Notes under the pieces: generated by a model
What the model saw: the letters and a program-made list of their open reading frames with translations, nothing else
Database searches by the model: none
What the model was told of the DNA's origin: nothing
Part shown: positions 25,851 through 35,231 of the stretch, in pieces
Layout of the letters: each line of letters starts with the position of its first letter
How positions within the stretch are numbered: position 1 is the first letter of the stretch
Made by a program: the position numbers and the translations under genes
Source of the DNA: JBGTIS01 sp041745535
Lineage (GTDB): Bacteria > Bacteroidota > Bacteroidia > Cytophagales > Cyclobacteriaceae
Reading direction: 5' to 3'
Assembly (NCBI GenBank): GCA_041745535.1
Contig: JBGTIS010000049.1
Coordinates: forward strand, 1-64,000
DNA: 64,000 nucleotides

Positions 25851-28043
25851 ATGAACAAAATGCGCATTACCTCCTTTACCCTGCTAATAGTTTGCTATTT
25901 AGGTTTTCTGTTGCCCATATCCGTACAGGCACAGCAGGAAGATTTAAAGGTATTGAACTACTGGCAGTATTACTCCGATGCCCCCAACACTTTATACAAA
26001 CAGATTTGTGATACCGCTTTCCATTACCTCGACCAGCGCCAGCAGGCTATTGCCCAACTAAAAACCCGGCAGGATTGGCAACAGCGGCAGACAAAGGTAA
26101 AAGAAACGCTGATGCAACTGGTAGGACCGTTTCCTGAAAAAACGCCATTGAACGCGCAAATTACGGGTATTGTTAAAAAAGCAGACTATCGGGTAGAAAA
26201 GCTGATTTATGAATCTATGCCCGGCTATTATGTAACGGCGGCTCTGTTTGTACCGGCAGCCTTGCAGGGCAAAGCGCCGGCTATCCTGTTTTGTAGCGGG
26301 CATAGCGACCTGGGTTTCCGCAGCGAGGTGTACCAGCATATGATTCTTAACCTGGTAAAGAAAGGGTTTGTGGTGCTGGCTTTTGATCCCGTAGGGCAGG
26401 GCGAACGACTGCAATATTACGATGAGGCACAAGGGAAAAGCAGGTTTGGCCCTACCCACGAGCACTCCTATCCGGGCGCGCAGCTTTTTATTTCCGGCAA
26501 TTCCATGGCCCGCTACATGACCTGGGATGGCATCCGGAGTATCGATTACCTGTTATCACGGCCTGAAGTAGATCCAAAACGAATCGGCGTAACGGGCCGT
26601 TCGGGTGGCGGCACCCAAACGGCCTATATCGCAGCTTTTGATGAACGGGTAATCGCGGCAGCCCCTGAATGTTATATCACCGGCCTTACCGAACAATTAA
26701 AAACAGCAGGGCCGCAGGATGCCGAACAGAATTTCTACCACGGCATTGCCCATGGTATAGACCATGCCGATTTACTGGAAGTACGAGCGCCCAAACCTAC
26801 CTTACTGATTACCACTACCCGCGATATTTTCAGTATCGATGGGGCCAGAAAAACATTCAAAGAAGCCCGTCAGGCATATGAGGTCTGGGGAAAGCCGGGA
26901 AATATCAGTATGGTGGAAGATGATGCCGCCCATGCCTCCACCCGTAAAAATCGGGAGGCCATGTATGCTTTCTTCCGGCAACACCTTCAACATCCGGGTG
27001 ATGTGCAGGATGAGGAGGTTCCGTTATTAACTGCCGAAGCCTTGCAGGTTACGGAAACCGGGCAGGTAAGTACGGCTCTGCAAAGCAAAACAGCTTTTGA
27101 TCTGAACAAAGAAGCAAGTCTGTCACTGGTTGCGCAACTCCGGCAACAGCGGCATCAACTCGATGCCCACCTGCAAAACGTAAAAGAAGCTGCCCGGGAG
27201 TTATCGGGATACCAGTCTCCCACTGCTTTGCGGAAAGTCGTTTTCTCAGGACGGTATCAGCGTACGGGGTATGCCCTGGAAAAATACCTGATTCCGGTAA
27301 ACGAAAGGTATGCCATCCCACTGCTGCTGATGGCACCTGATGATCCGGCACAGGGGCAGGCCGTGCTGTACCTGCATCCGCAGGGCAAAGCGGCCGAAGC
27401 CATGCCCGGAGGAGAAATGGAAAAGCTAGCACAACAGGGATACTATGTAGTGGCGCCTGATATTTCAGGTATCGGAGAATTAGGTCCCGGCTACCTGGAA
27501 GGCGATGCCTATATCGATCAGGTATCATACAACCAGTGGTTTGGCGCTTTGCTTACAAAAAAAAGTGTGGTAGGCATACAGGCAGCAGATGTAAGTCGCG
27601 TAATCATTTTTATAAAGGAGCATTTCCGGTTGGAGTCAGAAAACCTGATGGGAATTGCTCGTGGGGAACTAACTCCTGCCCTGCTACATGCCGCCGTATT
27701 TGAAAATAGCTTTGGTAAAATTGCCCTGGTAGAGGCTTTGATCTCTTACCGTACTATGATAATGCATCCTGAATACAAGGCTTCGTACATTCTCAGCACC
27801 GTAGCCGGCGCCCTGGGTGCCTATGATTTACCCGACCTGGCCGCTGCGCTGGCTCCCCGGAAATTGCTGCTGGTAGATCCGACAGACCAAAATGGTGAGG
27901 CAGCCGGCGAAGAGCTGCAAAAGGAAGATCTGGCTATTATTCAGCAGGCGTATGCCGCACAAAATGCAGGTGGTAATTTTGTTATTACCAGTCGGCACGG
28001 CGCCCCCAACATGGAAGCGGTATTTACAGAATGGTTAAAATAA
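25851..28043 (+). CDS. Secreted double-domain alpha/beta hydrolase (acetylxylan-esterase-like)
   Basis: 730 residues with a signal peptide (about 1-27, SVQAQ). The first half (about 110-385) is an AXE1-like alpha/beta hydrolase with nucleophile motif GVTGRSGGGTQTAYIAAF and a late His region (EDDAAHASTRKN). The second half (about 460-725) repeats the fold (LYLHPQGKAAEA, YVVAPDISGIGELG), but at its elbow reads MGIARGEL, with Ala where Ser is expected, so this domain is probably inactive or structural. Likely role: deacetylation or de-esterification of a polysaccharide outside the inner membrane. Single gene. Confidence 0.8.
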   Translation: MNKMRITSFTLLIVCYLGFLLPISVQAQQEDLKVLNYWQYYSDAPNTLYKQICDTAFHYLDQRQQAIAQLKTRQDWQQRQTKVKETLMQLVGPFPEKTPLNAQITGIVKKADYRVEKLIYESMPGYYVTAALFVPAALQGKAPAILFCSGHSDLGFRSEVYQHMILNLVKKGFVVLAFDPVGQGERLQYYDEAQGKSRFGPTHEHSYPGAQLFISGNSMARYMTWDGIRSIDYLLSRPEVDPKRIGVTGRSGGGTQTAYIAAFDERVIAAAPECYITGLTEQLKTAGPQDAEQNFYHGIAHGIDHADLLEVRAPKPTLLITTTRDIFSIDGARKTFKEARQAYEVWGKPGNISMVEDDAAHASTRKNREAMYAFFRQHLQHPGDVQDEEVPLLTAEALQVTETGQVSTALQSKTAFDLNKEASLSLVAQLRQQRHQLDAHLQNVKEAARELSGYQSPTALRKVVFSGRYQRTGYALEKYLIPVNERYAIPLLLMAPDDPAQGQAVLYLHPQGKAAEAMPGGEMEKLAQQGYYVVAPDISGIGELGPGYLEGDAYIDQVSYNQWFGALLTKKSVVGIQAADVSRVIIFIKEHFRLESENLMGIARGELTPALLHAAVFENSFGKIALVEALISYRTMIMHPEYKASYILSTVAGALGAYDLPDLAAALAPRKLLLVDPTDQNGEAAGEELQKEDLAIIQQAYAAQNAGGNFVITSRHGAPNMEAVFTEWLK

Positions 28044-28390
28044 ACCCACATCGGGTAAACCAATTATGGTATAGATATGCATGTAATGAGCAAAAATCAG
28101 GCTTACCAGCCAGCATGAGTAAGGTGATCACTTCTCGAACTCACTTTGGGTTTGGGCTTCGCTCAAAATCCCCGTGATGACGAAACACCGGGGAACAGGG
28201 TATGTCAATACTAACGACCGAGCGTAGTACACCTCTCAATTGTTCACTGCTAATCCATGTCAAACATAAGGATGTGGTATTATATTGTAAAAAATGTTGA
28301 ATACTTTGAAAAATTATAAATGTTGAATGCTTAATGTTGAATTTGAATCTCATTCAACATTAAGCATTCATAATTTAACATTTCAAAAAC
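28044..28390. repeat. Intergenic region with two hairpin elements
   Basis: It holds a GC-rich palindrome-like stretch (CCCCG...CCGGGG, about 28170-28195) next to a conserved-looking CTTCGCTCAAAATC. It also holds a perfect 18-bp stem with 11-nt loop, TGAATGCTTAATGTTGAA (28324-28341)/TTCAACATTAAGCATTCA (28353-28370), of the ATTCAAC hairpin family. No coding frame seen. The second hairpin ends 20 bp before the transporter start and could affect its translation. Confidence 0.6.
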
Positions 28391-29635
28391 ATGAGTAAAC
28401 CTGATACCTGGATAAAAAAGATAGGACTGGCGCTGAGCCTGATCGGGCCTGGTCTTTTCCTCATCGCCTATAACATTGGCACTGGCAGCATTACCACAAT
28501 GGCCAAAGCAGGCGCTGAATATGGCATGTCGCTCTTTTGGGCATTGGTGCTCTCCTGCATCTTTACCTATATCCTGATGGTAGCCTACGGACAGGTAACG
28601 CTGGTGAGTGGCAATACTGCTTTGTATAACATTAAAACCAGGATTCGTTACGGTAACTTTATCGCCCTGTACATCATGATTGCCCTGATTGTAGGTGAAA
28701 TACTGGCACTTATGGGCATTATGGGCATTGTGGCCGATTTGCTTCAGGAAGCGGTCCGCCTGCTGGCTCATGGCTTTGAAGTCAGCACTTTACTGATCAC
28801 TACCGTGTTGGTAATCGGGCTTTTTTTCCTGCTCTGGGAAGGGAGCTATCCGGTATTTGAGAAAATACTCAGTGGTTTTGTTATTCTGATGGGCCTCTGT
28901 TTTGTCATCGTCTTTTTTATGGTGAAACCCAATCTCCATGAAATTACCGCGGGATTAATTCCCAGCATTCCTGATCAGCCCGGCGCACTGGGTCTGGTAG
29001 CCGCCATGGCAGGCACCACCTGTTCGGCAGCTGTGTTTATTGTACGCAGCATTGTGGTGGCAGAGAAAGGGTGGAACGTACATCATTTGAAAGAAGAGAA
29101 GCGGGATGCGTTTGTATCAGCCGCCATGATGCTATTTCTGAGTGCTATCATTATGGCCGTAGCCGCCGGTACCCTGCACCTGATGGGACTTAAACTCACC
29201 GATACCATTGAAATGATTCAGTTGTTTGAGCCCATCGGCGGAAAAGCAGCCGCTTTTATCCTGATTCTGGGTATTTCCGGCGCGGCTTTGTCTACCGTAT
29301 TTCCCATTATCCTCATTGCCCCGTGGCTGATCTGCGATTATACCCAAAAACCCCGGAACCTTCGTTCCCCCCTGTTTCGGATTCTGGGCCTGATTGGTCT
29401 GCTCTTTGGTTTCAGTCTGCAGTTTATTGACCAGCGCCCACCCGCCATGATGATATTTTCCCAGGGGTTTCAGGCGCTTATTCTTCCGGCGGTAACACTG
29501 CCCATCCTGTATCTGATCAACCAGCAATCGGTGATGGGAACGCATACCGCCAACACCCGAATGAATATCGGCATTGTGTGTGTGTTTATCTTTTCGCTGA
29601 TCACCAGCTATTTTGCAGTCGCTGATTTGTTTTAG
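28391..29635 (+). CDS. Nramp-related membrane transporter lacking the canonical metal motifs
   Basis: 414 residues, about 11 helices in the Nramp/LeuT arrangement. Helix 1 reads IGPGLFLIAYNIGTGSITT, where the metal-binding DPGN of true Nramp is GTGS. Helix 6 reads AGTTCSAAVFIVRS, where the MPH motif is absent. Overall order and the opening GPG remain. It therefore belongs to a divergent Nramp-like branch whose substrate may not be Mn/Fe. It lies between two exported esterase genes, but no functional link is proven. Confidence 0.82.
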   Translation: MSKPDTWIKKIGLALSLIGPGLFLIAYNIGTGSITTMAKAGAEYGMSLFWALVLSCIFTYILMVAYGQVTLVSGNTALYNIKTRIRYGNFIALYIMIALIVGEILALMGIMGIVADLLQEAVRLLAHGFEVSTLLITTVLVIGLFFLLWEGSYPVFEKILSGFVILMGLCFVIVFFMVKPNLHEITAGLIPSIPDQPGALGLVAAMAGTTCSAAVFIVRSIVVAEKGWNVHHLKEEKRDAFVSAAMMLFLSAIIMAVAAGTLHLMGLKLTDTIEMIQLFEPIGGKAAAFILILGISGAALSTVFPIILIAPWLICDYTQKPRNLRSPLFRILGLIGLLFGFSLQFIDQRPPAMMIFSQGFQALILPAVTLPILYLINQQSVMGTHTANTRMNIGIVCVFIFSLITSYFAVADLF

Positions 29636-29659
29636 CAGTTTCCTTCCCGAACGGCACCC

Positions 29660-30970
29660 TTATGCTTTCAGCCATTGGTCAAACCAATTAAAGGCATCGG
29701 CCTGCATTTGCACATCGAATTTATGGGGACCGGGATAAAATTTGCCGCTATACTTTTCGCCTGCCCCGGCTTTGGCGAATACTTCCCGCAAAATGGCATC
29801 GGCCCGCTTCATTTCCGGCAGGGTAAACAGCCCGTCTTCGTTGTTGCTGAGCGTCATGGTAGGCAGCGGCACCCGCATCCCCAGCACTTCCGGAAAATCC
29901 AGATACTTCGGCAGAATGGGAATATAGGTCATCCATGTATGGGTATAGGATTTGTGCAGAAGAAAATCTTTCCAGGTAGACATAAACCCCACACAAACGG
30001 CACATTTAATTCTCGAATCAAAACCACCCAGATAGGCAGTCCGCAATCCTCCTCCCGACAGCCCGCCACAACCGATGCGGTTGGCATCCACATCATCCCG
30101 GGCACTCAGCACATCGAGAGCCCGCTGGTCTTCCGCCAGGAACACACCCGGCCAGGTTGTGCCCCCACAGAACAAAGATTTCGACATCACATGTTCGTGC
30201 AGGCCTGCCCACTCATTATACGCCTGGATGTACTCCGGACTTTCGGCGTTTTCATCTGAAAGGTTTTCGGTGTTCAGCGCACCATAGCGAATTTCAGAAA
30301 CATCCTGGTACATGACCCGGCGGCTGCCAAAAGTAAAATTATCGGGCACCAGCACCACATAGCCCCGTTTGGCGATTTCGTTGGCCCAGGCTTTTCCCTG
30401 GTAGTAATCCTGCTGGTGCCCCGGCATCAACGGATGAGGATTATCGGAGGTACGGGTGATCTTTCGTTTCCCAAAATATTTGTTCCCGCCATGGTCATGC
30501 AGGCCCAGGATAGCCGGCAAACGTCCCGTGGCCCCTTCCGGTTTCAGCAATATGGCTTCGGTAGGCCGGCCATACGGCAATTGCCAGCTCAGTTCTTCTA
30601 TTTCTAACCCATCGTACACATATTTACGATGCACCGTAACCTTCGGCTCTCCTCCGATATCCGGTATGCCTATGTACGCTTTGGCCTTTTCCAAAGCCTG
30701 GGTACGCCAATCGGCCACGTTTTTATACTTTGGCTGCCTGAACGACAGGCCTGCCGGTTCCTGTAACAGGGCGGCAGCCCACGGACCGTATTGGCCAATA
30801 ATGCTGGTTTGCGGAGCGGATAGGTTTGTCATAATACCAATATTTTCAAAAGCCTGTTCAGAAAAAAACGGCAGGGTTCCCGTAACAAGGGGCAAGCCTG
30901 CCAGGCCGGAAGCCGTAAGCCGCACAAATTTTCTTCGGGAGGCGGAGGTAGAGTTTTCATCATGATTCAT
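29660..30970 (-). CDS. Tat-exported alpha/beta hydrolase (acetyl esterase-like)
   Basis: About 436 residues from MNHDEN. The Tat signal is SRRKFVRLTASGLAGLP. Motifs are LGLHDHGGNKYFGKRK (oxyanion region), then the nucleophile elbow CGGLSGGGLRTAYLGGFD and a C-terminal His in PGPHKFD. This pattern is typical of dienelactone-hydrolase/acetylxylan-esterase-like proteins near sugar-degradation genes. The Met at 30985 is possible but gives an odd prefix. It is convergent with the Nramp-like gene. Confidence 0.8.
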   Translation of the reverse strand: MNHDENSTSASRRKFVRLTASGLAGLPLVTGTLPFFSEQAFENIGIMTNLSAPQTSIIGQYGPWAAALLQEPAGLSFRQPKYKNVADWRTQALEKAKAYIGIPDIGGEPKVTVHRKYVYDGLEIEELSWQLPYGRPTEAILLKPEGATGRLPAILGLHDHGGNKYFGKRKITRTSDNPHPLMPGHQQDYYQGKAWANEIAKRGYVVLVPDNFTFGSRRVMYQDVSEIRYGALNTENLSDENAESPEYIQAYNEWAGLHEHVMSKSLFCGGTTWPGVFLAEDQRALDVLSARDDVDANRIGCGGLSGGGLRTAYLGGFDSRIKCAVCVGFMSTWKDFLLHKSYTHTWMTYIPILPKYLDFPEVLGMRVPLPTMTLSNNEDGLFTLPEMKRADAILREVFAKAGAGEKYSGKFYPGPHKFDVQMQADAFNWFDQWLKA

Positions 30971-31063
30971 ACTTACAATTAACACAAAGTATTATTGATT
31001 TTCAACATTATAAATTAAACTTACTAAAGTTTAGTTTGACGCGTAATACCAACCCTTCGGATT

Positions 31064-32311
31064 ATGATTAAAATTTGCAGTATCATCACCTTTGCTTACC
31101 TTTTCCTTCCGGTTTTCCTGTTTGGCCAGGGTCAATCGCCACCCCATGCCCGGCAGGAAATAGAAGGTATTTACTATTTGGATGGCGCGCCAATCTCTAT
31201 TGAGATCGAAAGCGGAAAAATTGTAAGGATCACCAGAAAGGAAAGCTTAAGCGATACCACCCTCGCCCATACCTATATCGCGCCCGGTTTTATCGACCAT
31301 CAGGTGAACGGGTATTTGTCTTATTCCTTCAGCGATGAACAACTTACCGTAGCGCAGGTGCGGGAAATCACCCAGGCGTTTTGGGAAAAAGGAATTACCA
31401 CCTACCTGCCCACCCTTACCACCAATAGCTTTGCGGTATTGCTGAAAAATTTTACCACCATGGGCGAAGCCCTGAAAGACCCTGAGATCGCGCGGTCGGT
31501 ACCGGGACTTCACCTGGAAGGTCCTTATATTTCGCCGGAAGACGGGTACCGGGGCGTACATAACCAAGCCTACATCCGGAAGCCCGATTGGGAGGAATTC
31601 AGCCAATGGCAGCAGGCCTCGGGCAGCCACATTATGGAAGTTACGGTAGCCCCCGAGCAGGAAGGTGCTCTTGCTTTTATTGAAAAATGTCAGGAAAATA
31701 ATATTGTAGTAGCTTTGGGGCATCATCATGGTTCGGCAGCAACAATCAAACAGGCTGTAGATGCCGGGGCAGTGGTGGCTACCCACCTGGGCAACGGATG
31801 TGCCAATCTGATCCACCGGCACAACAATCCCTTATGGCCACAGTTAGCCGACGACCGGCTTACCGCCAGCATTATTGTAGACGGATTTCACCTGACGCCG
31901 GAAGAAGTACAGGTATTTTATAAGGTAAAAGGGCCGGAACGTACCATTCTGGTATCGGACCTGAGCAGCCTGGCCGGCATGCCGCCCGGCACCTATGAAA
32001 CCTTCGGGCAAAAAGTGGTAATGACCCCGGAAGGAAAAATTACCATGCCCTCAGAAAATGTGCTGGCTGCCGCTTCCTTTCTGGTAACCAGGGGTATTGA
32101 AAATATCATGCTGTTTACCCAGTGTTCGCTGGCCGAAGCCGTTCACATGGCTACCCGCAATCCGGCACGCCTGCTGGGCCTTTCCGATCGGGGCGACATA
32201 CGACCCGGCAAACGGGCCGACCTGGTATGGTTTACCCTGGAAAACCACAAGCTCCACATACAGCAAACCATGGTAGCTGGCAAAATGGTGTATGCAACCC
32301 CGCAGGAATAG
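31064..32311 (+). CDS. Exported NagA-like amidohydrolase
   Basis: 415 residues. It resembles N-acetylglucosamine-6-phosphate deacetylase: HLEGPYISPEDGYRGVH, LGHHHGSAATIKQAVDAG, THLGNGCANLIHRHN, TILVSDLSSLAGMPPG (catalytic Asp) and the C-terminal ATRNPARLLGL...GDIRPGKRADLVW. The first 22 residues (MIKICSIITFAYLFLPVFLFGQ) are a signal peptide, so it acts outside the cytoplasm, where phosphorylated amino sugars are scarce. The substrate may be a non-phosphorylated N-acyl amino sugar. THLFNAM of NagA is altered to THLGNGC. Its start faces the esterase gene across a 93-bp divergent region. Confidence 0.82.
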   Translation: MIKICSIITFAYLFLPVFLFGQGQSPPHARQEIEGIYYLDGAPISIEIESGKIVRITRKESLSDTTLAHTYIAPGFIDHQVNGYLSYSFSDEQLTVAQVREITQAFWEKGITTYLPTLTTNSFAVLLKNFTTMGEALKDPEIARSVPGLHLEGPYISPEDGYRGVHNQAYIRKPDWEEFSQWQQASGSHIMEVTVAPEQEGALAFIEKCQENNIVVALGHHHGSAATIKQAVDAGAVVATHLGNGCANLIHRHNNPLWPQLADDRLTASIIVDGFHLTPEEVQVFYKVKGPERTILVSDLSSLAGMPPGTYETFGQKVVMTPEGKITMPSENVLAAASFLVTRGIENIMLFTQCSLAEAVHMATRNPARLLGLSDRGDIRPGKRADLVWFTLENHKLHIQQTMVAGKMVYATPQE

Positions 32312-32341
32312 CATTAGCAAACACATAAAGCAAATAACCTG

Positions 32342-32548
32342 ATGCGAACAATAACCAAAGTTCTTCTCACCATAGGATGTATACTAACCGGGATTCTTAT
32401 TTACTATGTGGTAGTGATGATAACAGCGATTGGTTGTACGATAGAAAATAAAAATCCCGCTCACAGTATTCGTGTGTCACAGGACGTGGGCGTCCTTATC
32501 ATGTCGCGTATCTTTTTCAATCGGATCGCCGAAGCGAATGGAGCATAA
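32342..32548 (+). CDS. Small membrane protein at the island edge
   Basis: 68 residues with one N-terminal hydrophobic helix (VLLTIGCILTGILIYYVVVMI). The last 17 codons fall inside the left arm of the large inverted repeat. The right arm carries, on the minus strand, a nearly identical 3' end (LIMSGIFLNRIAEANGA), so a paralogue or duplicated fragment exists at 37648-37700. Function unknown. Confidence 0.55.
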   Translation: MRTITKVLLTIGCILTGILIYYVVVMITAIGCTIENKNPAHSIRVSQDVGVLIMSRIFFNRIAEANGA

Positions 32549-32741
32549 CGTGGCTTATTGTTAAAATTTATCAATTTTCAATATTCAATGCTCAATTCTA
32601 TAAACACAGTTTAGTTTATTGTTGAAAATTGAGTATTGACAATATGACGTTATGATTTCATTACATAACCAATACCAGCGGTAACCGCGTCTGTCTATTG
32701 GAAAACATACAATGAAACCAGCTATTCCAGAAAACTTATGA
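32495..32741 (+). repeat. Left arm of a 250-bp inverted repeat
   Basis: Pairs with 37444-37700 in inverted orientation. The outer 56 bp (32495-32550) match 37645-37700 with 3 mismatches. The inner 98 bp (32644-32741) match 37444-37541 with roughly 8 differences. The middle of each arm is an AT-rich ATTCAAC-type hairpin of different sequence (here 32571-32640). The arms enclose 4.7 kb of accessory genes. Confidence 0.85.
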
Positions 32742-32868
32742 CACATGATAAGGGCTTGGTTCCGAAGCATATCATTTTAGAAGTGGACCGATAAAAAAAT
32801 TTATTACAAGGCATATCTGCCTTAGGCCGCGGCTGTGAAAGGGTTGTGAAACATTCCCCTTTCCATGA

Positions 32869-33096
32869 TCAGCGGCAGCGATAAGCCTGGGGAGCCGTGC
32901 AATATAATCCATCTAAGAAGACATTGCACTGAGGAACACTGCTTTGTACTTTTGAGCGATAGCTGAAAGAGAAAGTACCGGTACAATATGGTTTATCTAA
33001 GGCGACATCGCACCGGGGAGCATTACATAATGCTTCGGCTGGTATAGCCGGACAGTAACGCGCCGATTTTTCAGCCGCATACGCTGAAATTTTCAT
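32869..33096 (-). CDS. Possible small Cys-rich repeat protein
   Basis: 75 residues from MKISAYAAEK. It contains an internal duplication, PRCDVALDKPYCTG and PQCNVFLDGLYCTA, and seven to eight Cys overall. The same duplication is visible at DNA level as a degenerate repeat of about 84 bp. No convincing ribosome site or signal peptide. The regularity (P-x-C-x-V-x-LD-x2-YCT) argues weakly for a real protein, but a non-coding tandem repeat would give the same picture. Confidence 0.3.
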   Translation of the reverse strand: MKISAYAAEKSARYCPAIPAEALCNAPRCDVALDKPYCTGTFSFSYRSKVQSSVPQCNVFLDGLYCTAPQAYRCR

Positions 33097-33340
33097 AAAA
33101 TAATCCTGTTTTATGCACAATGTATGGGTAGTAGGAAGAAATGGAAAAGAAAAGGCAGTAGGCTGCGCACGCAAAAAATCCTATAAACTTACCTGTATGT
33201 TGTTTGCGGGAAAAAGGAAATTATTACATGTATATTTCTTTTTATTTTGCGGCACTCTAATAAGATTATCCTATCTGAAAACAAAGAGGCAGGCCATTGT
33301 TGGGGTTAAAATCAGGTATTATCATTTAAAATTAAAGCTT

Positions 33341-33982
33341 ATGTCTGGCAAAAAGATTATTGTGCGACTGGAAAACGCCTGGATGGCCATAGAAGGTGCC
33401 CTGAACGACGAAGAAATTATTAAGGCCCTGAAACCCTACGGCTATTCCCGGCAGGAGATACTGAAAGGCAAAGCCCTGTATAACGATGCGGATGCCCTAC
33501 ACAACAACCGCAGTGTAAAATTTAGTAGACAGCGGAAGGCCACCGACCATTTTAACCACGCCCGGTTAGAAGCCCATGCCATTTACATCCGGCATGTACA
33601 ACTGGCACGCCTGGTGGTACCACCCGACAGAACCCGATACCCCTTATTACACCTGAATGGTAGCCGAAAACGCGCGTTTACCGAGTGGTTGAGTCAGGCA
33701 CGGGCTTTTTACCAGAATATAAGCCTGATTGCGGAGGAACTGGCCCGGCAGGGAGTAACCCCGGAAGAACTGGAGCAGGCCGCCGCCATGGTAGACGCCG
33801 TAACGGCAGCCCGTGTACAGCAGAATGCCCACAAGAGCAGGGTACAGCAATCTAAAGAAGAGCGGGACGCGGCCCTGGAAGCATTGAACGTATGGATGGA
33901 AGATTTTACGCGTACAGTCCGCTTCGCCTTTGCCAAAAACCCCCGGCAACTGGAAGCATTGGGTGTGGCAGTAAAATCGTAA
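33341..33982 (+). CDS. Helical protein of unknown function
   Basis: 213 residues from MSGKKIIVR. The open frame extends upstream to 33113 but that part looks non-coding. The protein is almost entirely helical, with charged repeats (NDEEIIKALKPYGYSRQEIL, then EELARQGVTPEELEQAAAMV). No signal or membrane span. Similar helical proteins are common and uncharacterised in Bacteroidota. It is the first gene inside the inverted-repeat island. Confidence 0.65.
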   Translation: MSGKKIIVRLENAWMAIEGALNDEEIIKALKPYGYSRQEILKGKALYNDADALHNNRSVKFSRQRKATDHFNHARLEAHAIYIRHVQLARLVVPPDRTRYPLLHLNGSRKRAFTEWLSQARAFYQNISLIAEELARQGVTPEELEQAAAMVDAVTAARVQQNAHKSRVQQSKEERDAALEALNVWMEDFTRTVRFAFAKNPRQLEALGVAVKS

Positions 33983-34304
33983 TTGTTCTCTATTGGCAGC
34001 CATGCGGCGGCGCCAGAGGTTCCCTACTCATCGGATTAGCCATGTATGTATTAGTGAACAATACTAATGTAAGGTTTAACTATATTGAGTAACTAAGTAG
34101 AAGTCTGAGGGTACACTTGCCTGATAATTTAAAGCATCTGATGCTGCTGCGTTCCAGCCCCCGCATCGTAGCATTTCCCATATTTTGAGCAGAAATGCCA
34201 TAATTCCATTAGGGGAATAAATCTTACAAAGACGATCACTAACTACTTTTACACACCTGTTTAAGAACCTTTGCAGCGAATTGCGGATTGGTAACGGAAA
34301 AAGC
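33983..34304. other. Gap with no supported gene
   Basis: About 320 bp between the helical protein and the first lipoprotein. A 76-codon frame exists on the minus strand (34076-34306), but it has no start signal and no recognisable motif. I see no terminator or promoter of clear quality. Confidence 0.4.
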
Positions 34305-34742
34305 ATGTATATAAATAGTATTATATTTAATTTTAATATTTATATTAGTTTAATGATATTGGCGTTTAGTATATCAGGTTGCAATGACTGTAGGAACAAT
34401 GATTGTGGAGGAGATGATACGGTTTTAATCAATGTGATTAGCGATAATGAGATTGACTACACAGATAGCATTAGTTTTTACTATTATGATGAAAACCAAC
34501 AAAAAATTGAAGCTGATATTGAGCCTAGCAGCTATAGCCTGCAGCAATATTTCGCGCATCTGAATTATAGGTTACCCGGAACAAAGAATAGATATTATTT
34601 AGAAGTTGGAAATCAAACCAAAACTGTAGACATTAAAACCAGGTATGACAAAGATCCCTGTTGCGGAGATTATCTGCGATTCGAGGAACTCACTGTAGAT
34701 GGAAAAACCGCAACGATACCGATAGAAATTGTAATTAATTGA
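34305..34742 (+). CDS. Lipoprotein of unknown function
   Basis: About 145 residues from MYINSIIF. A signal peptide ends in the lipobox FSISGC, followed by a Cys/Asn/Asp-rich start (NDCRNNDCGGDD). Beta-rich body with a paired CC (KDPCCGDYLRF). The low GC and Asn-rich composition differ from the core genes nearby. No family recognised. Confidence 0.65.
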   Translation: MYINSIIFNFNIYISLMILAFSISGCNDCRNNDCGGDDTVLINVISDNEIDYTDSISFYYYDENQQKIEADIEPSSYSLQQYFAHLNYRLPGTKNRYYLEVGNQTKTVDIKTRYDKDPCCGDYLRFEELTVDGKTATIPIEIVIN

Positions 34743-34814
34743 AACAACACGTCACCAAATATTGAGAAAGTGCTATAAAATTAAAATCGTAACATCAATG
34801 AAAGCAAAAATAAT

Positions 34815-35231
34815 ATGAAAACAATTCATTCCATTATATGGGTTAGTCTGATGCTCATCATGATCTCATGCAAAGAGACTGATTCCGTACAATTATCCCA
34901 GGTTTCAGGCAATTGGCAATCTGAGGAAATATATATCAACGGTCAACTTCAGGATGCTAACCTTAGCAACTCCACCCATTTAAATTTACAAGAGGATTTG
35001 CAATATATCAGAAACTATACGTCCGGCACATGGAAATTGGAAGCAAATAGCATTGAATTGATACCCAAACAGGAATTGGCGCTTCCTTCAAGACAATATC
35101 AGATTGTGGAATACTCAAAAGAGATTTTAGTGCTGGAAGTATCATTGACTGAAAAAGAATATGATTGGAATTTTGACGATATAGGGGCAGATGAAGTGAT
35201 CAAGGTAAAAGAAATATTTAAAAGAAAATAA
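34815..35231 (+). CDS. Lipocalin-like small lipoprotein
   Basis: 138 residues. Lipobox LIMISC (Cys about 19). The following VSGNWQSEEIYINGQ and later NYTSGTWKLEANSIELI are typical of the lipocalin-like DUF barrels of Bacteroidetes (xGxWxxxxxxxNG, then xGxWxxxxxxIxL). Probably outer-membrane-attached and ligand-binding; ligand unknown. Confidence 0.65.
   Translation: MKTIHSIIWVSLMLIMISCKETDSVQLSQVSGNWQSEEIYINGQLQDANLSNSTHLNLQEDLQYIRNYTSGTWKLEANSIELIPKQELALPSRQYQIVEYSKEILVLEVSLTEKEYDWNFDDIGADEVIKVKEIFKRK

Noticed and set aside
32585..32770. Minus-strand ORF in the left repeat arm
   Set aside because: The matching part of the right arm has indels that break the frame, so it is not conserved as protein.
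33113..33340. N-terminal extension of the helical protein at 33341
   Set aside because: The extension is basic and erratic in composition, and the conserved-looking part starts at MSGKKIIVR.
34076..34306. Minus-strand ORF of 76 codons
   Set aside because: No motif, no plausible start region, and it overlaps the start of a lipoprotein gene.
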